DNA of 64,000 bases from Trichostrongylus colubriformis. Lineage: Eukaryota; Nematoda; Chromadorea; Rhabditida; Trichostrongylidae. The DNA is taken from positions 51,974,873 through 52,038,872 of the forward strand of contig OZ022257.1 of NCBI GenBank assembly GCA_963978905.1, written 5' to 3'. Below, piece by piece: positions 62,801 to 64,000 of this stretch. A program made the position numbers and the translations under genes. Numbering within the stretch: position 1 is the stretch's first letter; every line of letters begins with the position of its first letter. The notes under the pieces were generated by a model. It was not told the DNA's origin and did no database searches. It saw nothing but the letters and a program-made list of their open reading frames with translations.

Positions 62801-63788
62801 GCTCAAAGGCTCAAAGCAGACGGATGAAAAACAATGCTTAATTCAACATCTAGTTATGGCGTATTCTTTATACATAAAAAACAAAAGGGGGTGGGGCAGC
62901 TTGTGAGTGAGCCACCACCTGCCCGCCCCCGCTTGTTTTTGCGGTGAGGTGAGGAGAGAGCGCAGACGGAAGCAGGGAAGCGATCGTTAAGCGCGCGAAT
63001 TTCGAATTGTGTGCAAGAGGTACGCAAGCCCACCTTGAATTGATTGTTTTGAGTAGAAGAGACGCAGAAAAAGGAAGAAGTCAGACGGTAAAGACTTGCA
63101 TATATTTTTTGCATATGGTGCACTATGTAAGCACTAACCATTTTATCGTCTTTTGAAAAACCGACGGCAATGTAGCCATTTGCTGCCGGTGGTGTACCGG
63201 CCAGTTCCATCGCTAAACTCGTCCCATCGACCTGAATTCACACGAAATGAGCTTCTAATGGCTCGACTTTTCTGCTTTGTGGGGGCAAGGATAGGTTTCG
63301 GGTGGGATTTAGGTGGGGATGGCTACATCCTTCTGATTAAGAAGCACCATGCAACATTAGTTCCTAGAAACAGCCTCTTCTTGGACCACGATTGTGTTAC
63401 TGAGAGGACTATATGGGTCTGCAAAAAGGTCAATATGATCAAAAGAGATTTGGCAACCCATGACACGGTCGAAGGGCGGACCTCCCCATGGATAGCCGCG
63501 CCCATTTTGAAGACCGTGCTTAAGTTCTACCTATAAAGCTGAGCGATTTACCCTTGAAAAAGTGAATTGAACGAGATTCATTGAATTCCGTGAAACGAAA
63601 GGACATGAAGGAGGGACTGAACTACAAAATTTCGGAGAAATCTAACCAGTGGATGCTTCGCAGTAGGAAGGTCGTACCTGATAACTAAACTGAATCTGAC
63701 AATTTTGTCCTGGACGACATCCCGGTGGAGCAAAAAGACAACCTTTCATTGCACCACATGATGAGATATCGAGTTGGGCTTGTACTGC
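50787..63788 (-). CDS. Gene 2: DOMON plus cytochrome b561 membrane protein
   Basis: Minus-strand exons: 63678-63788, 63139-63231, 60373-60468, 59953-60020, 59053-59141, 58698-58754, 54041-54156, 53534-53650, 53381-53466, 52869-52948, 51433-51564, 51275-51369 and 50787-50888. They sum to 1242 nt (413 residues and a stop) in unbroken phase. Residues 1-152: Cys-rich DOMON (SSCGAMKGC, NGYIAVGFSKDDKM, GDDMVVFC). Residues 153-348: b561 core with haem His candidates in MVAHG, FHRTLN, SVHAML and IIHGFFG. A short hydrophilic loop (NWWTGRNRVSGEIEMVRVGG) and a final transmembrane helix follow. The family moves electrons across a membrane through two b haems, with DOMON as an outer haem or ligand domain; substrates here are unknown. 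The signal-peptide exon probably lies beyond 63788. Paralog of gene 1. Confidence 0.88.
51275..51369 (-). CDS. Gene 2, hydrophilic loop exon L
   Basis: Acceptor AGTTTTCAG. Codes for WWTGRNRVSGEIEMVRVGGT then TTAVYTDSIQK. The donor I chose (AAA|GTTGGT) is weak but is the one that fits phase 0 of the last exon; another donor inside the stretch is possible. Confidence 0.65.
51433..51564 (-). CDS. Gene 2, b561 exon K
   Basis: Codes for AATMIAVVHFRMFSDRDAAL then GLYIAFIAVAGLTCIVMEML and TFK. Acceptor CTATTTCAG, donor GTGAGT. Corresponds to 14183-14310 of gene 1. Confidence 0.85.
52405..52812 (+). mobile_element. TTAA-type element, family A, copy 3
   Basis: GAAAGACAGCGGGAGGGATA at the left and CCCTCCCGAAGCCTTTGAA at the right. 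The interior has GTGCTCAGCAGCCTAACAGT and GAGAAATAGAAAACC. Lies in the gene 2 intron between exons J and K. Confidence 0.65.
52869..52948 (-). CDS. Gene 2, b561 exon J with haem His
   Basis: Codes for CHPDQKGRFLFNIIHGFFGF then GCWLCA; 80 nt. HGFFG carries the fourth haem His. Acceptor CACTTCAG, donor GTACGC. Confidence 0.9.
53381..53466 (-). CDS. Gene 2, b561 exon I with haem His
   Basis: Codes for NNQWGSVHAMLGLIACVVAW then AQPLNAVF; 86 nt. SVHAML gives the third haem His. The acceptor is TTTCAAG, an AAG acceptor also used in gene 1. Confidence 0.9.
53534..53650 (-). CDS. Gene 2, b561 exon H with haem His
   Basis: Codes for FHRTLNMIGIAGTIAGFAVV then FVAHDWRWVGPKAYQSSEL; 117 nt, phase 0. FHR supplies the second haem His. 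Acceptor CATTTCAG, donor GTGAGT. Confidence 0.92.
54041..54156 (-). CDS. Gene 2, b561 exon G
   Basis: Codes for ILMVLSWSIFISTAILFARH then MKGHCPNSALCGLQLWFH; 116 nt. Completes the HG codon begun in the previous exon. Acceptor TTGTTGCAG, donor GTAAGT. Confidence 0.92.
54822..55420. repeat. Repeat fragments in the large gene 2 intron
   Basis: About 54822-54902 resembles the left arm of the palindromic TTAA element (AAGGCCGCATGCAAAGATTC). The block GGCTCGTCCGGGCTGGCACG at about 54925 returns inverted near 55370-55400, followed by related GCGGCAAAGTGCG. Confidence 0.5.
55812..56225 (+). mobile_element. TTAA-type element, family A, copy 4
   Basis: Ends TTAAAGACACCGTTAGGAGT and ACCCCTAATGGTGCCTTTAA give clear inverted repeats of about 22 bp. 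The interior matches the other family A copies. Lies in the gene 2 intron between exons F and G. Confidence 0.75.
57325..58183. mobile_element. Palindromic TTAA-type element interrupted by a sister element
   Basis: The left half, 57325-57624 (GTGCACGGAAAAATGAGTTT, AAGGTCCGCATGCAG), and the right half, 58058-58183 (CCCTCATTAATCAAATACAG, TTTTTTCGTGCACGATTCC), are inverted relatives. Between them sits the complete 433-bp element at 57625-58057. Confidence 0.75.
57625..58057. mobile_element. Palindromic TTAA element, 433 bp, copy 2 (nested)
   Basis: TTAAAGGAATCGTCCACGGA … CGTGGGCGATTCCTTTAA, the same length as 10568-11000 and very similar throughout, including the unique centre. TTAA occurs on both sides as expected for its target duplication. 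Confidence 0.88.
58335..58545 (-). mobile_element. tRNA-derived SINE, copy 2, internally deleted
   Basis: On the minus strand it shares GGTATCAGACTCGCC, TTGTACATCG, GCAAGTCATT and GTGCGCCGCGCAT-like ends with 13277-13590. The head keeps GGCGTTAGGTGCAGTGGCA but lost the B box region. Intronic in gene 2. Confidence 0.7.
58698..58754 (-). CDS. Gene 2, exon F (DOMON-b561 linker with first haem His)
   Basis: Codes for PLFDEGERSNNDKLMVAH and the first base of the Gly codon. Acceptor TGTTCTAG, donor GTATGT. KLMVAHG opens the b561 core. An alternative acceptor (TTACACAG) further up breaks the frame. Confidence 0.85.
59053..59141 (-). CDS. Gene 2, DOMON exon E
   Basis: Codes for QRLDPNQNNLYNLNSTYYIL then MSAGPTEGD; 89 nt. 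Acceptor CTATTTCAG, donor GTAAGT. Confidence 0.9.
59165..59860 (+). repeat. Dispersed repeat with internal monomers, copy 2
   Basis: Same order of blocks as 2690-3450: CCAAAAATTGTTAATGGGGT, TATGACCCAAAC, GGGCGGAGCATTTGTG, AAACAACCGCTGAAATGGGG, ending with GCCCAACTGGTTACATTA. In a gene 2 intron. Confidence 0.6.
59953..60020 (-). CDS. Gene 2, DOMON exon D
   Basis: Codes for SNVGIQNILRTSNTGGLLYC then AI and a split codon; 68 nt. Acceptor AGTAATTCAG, donor GTAATA. Confidence 0.85.
60373..60468 (-). CDS. Gene 2, DOMON exon C
   Basis: Codes for GDDMVVFCATLNGQQPTGGL then ALNGKKPANTMI; 96 nt, phase 0. Acceptor CACTTTCAG, donor GTGAGT. Confidence 0.9.
61330..61362. repeat. Perfect 15-bp hairpin
   Basis: CACACACGACGTCTT, loop GGT, then AAGACGTCGTGTGTG. 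It is not flanked by a recognised gene end; it lies in a gene 2 intron. Confidence 0.85.
61662..62179 (+). mobile_element. TTAA-type element, family B, copy 2
   Basis: Starts TTAAAGGCAGTGTTTGGGG and ends CCCCTAACACTGTCTTTGA, clear inverted ends. The interior matches 33998-34555 (AGATGCCTAGTAACAGGACA). The inner right end, CTCATCACCCACATTACC, recurs at other places in the window. Confidence 0.7.
63139..63231 (-). CDS. Gene 2, DOMON exon B
   Basis: Codes for VDGTSLAMELAGTPPAANGY then IAVGFSKDDKM; 93 nt, phase 0. Acceptor TGAATTCAG, donor GTTAGT. Confidence 0.92.
63678..63788 (-). CDS. Gene 2, first identified exon (A), Cys-rich DOMON start
   Basis: Codes for AVQAQLDISSCGAMKGCLFA then PPGCRPGQNCQIQFSYQ; 111 nt, phase 0. 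AVQA followed by QL looks like a signal-peptide cleavage region, so the start codon should be one exon upstream. Acceptor CCATTTTTAG, donor GTACGA. Confidence 0.9.
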
Positions 63789-64000
63789 CTAAAAATGGAG
63801 ATATTACATCGTATTGCACTCTTATCATAAAAACAAATAACCAATAAATACAATCAAAACAGATTTGCAATCAAGTCAAGTTTCATGTAAAAACTCCAAC
63901 ACAAGAAAAACTTTAGCAAAATCCCAGCCAATCGCGAGGGGGTTGTATCATCACGATCGCTGGCCGGTCCACAAAGACAATTTATGAACTTTAGGTGAAA

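Noticed and set aside
63133..63260. Plus-strand 127-codon frame at 63153-63536
   Set aside because: It begins on a non-ATG codon opposite gene 2 exon B and shows no family motif; it is treated as a shadow of the exon and its intron.
63820..63870. Candidate signal-peptide exon for gene 2 (MQICFDCIYWLFVFMIR, minus strand)
   Set aside because: It fits in phase with exon A and is hydrophobic, but the intron would be only about 31 nt with a poor GTGCAA donor, shorter than normal nematode introns.

Overview
The window looks like nuclear DNA of a clade V (strongylid, hookworm-like) nematode. Coding sequence is split into many short exons by GT-AG introns. The one plus-strand gene belongs to a sulfotransferase family that is expanded in nematodes. 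The introns and spacers are packed with Tc1/mariner-derived, TTAA-flanked and tRNA-derived repeats. I see no bacterial-style operons, rRNA or CRISPR. The species is an inference.

Three host genes can be assembled exon by exon. Gene 1 (minus strand, 35476 down to 4657, about 31 kb for 1.38 kb of coding sequence) and gene 2 (minus strand, 63788 down to 50787, about 13 kb for 1.24 kb) are tandem paralogs. Each encodes an extracellular DOMON domain followed by a cytochrome b561 membrane core, the layout of ferric-chelate-reductase-1-like proteins. Their intron phases agree through the shared part, and six exons have exactly the same length. Their tails differ: gene 1 ends in a Lys/Glu-rich cytosolic tail with a 22-residue tandem repeat, while gene 2 ends in one more transmembrane helix. 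Between them lies a plus-strand carbohydrate sulfotransferase gene (46170-49480) that converges on the 3' end of gene 2. The first (signal peptide) exon of each gene was not found.

Most of the remaining sequence is mobile DNA. The best preserved element is a minus-strand Ty3/gypsy LTR retrotransposon (26469-30985) with 148-bp LTRs, a 5-bp target duplication and gag-pol broken by one frameshift and one stop. It sits in an intron of gene 1 and inside an older TTAA element. Other elements are four full-length palindromic mariner derivatives from two lineages (1958, 23627, 7932, 32713); a pair of 750-bp elements with CAGGGGGTGCC ends (1080, 43059); a 1.3-kb fold-back element (15931); palindromic TTAA elements with one nested insertion (10568, 57325); a degraded Penelope-like element with GIY-YIG remnants (9135-12465); and two copies of a tRNA-derived SINE (13277, 58335).

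Layout: 1-4656 repeats; 4657-35476 gene 1 with its element-filled introns; 35477-46169 repeats with no recognised gene; 46170-49480 sulfotransferase; 49481-50786 spacer; 50787-63788 gene 2; 63789-64000 presumed upstream part of gene 2. Exon limits come from splice signals, phase and comparison of the two paralogs, not from transcripts.
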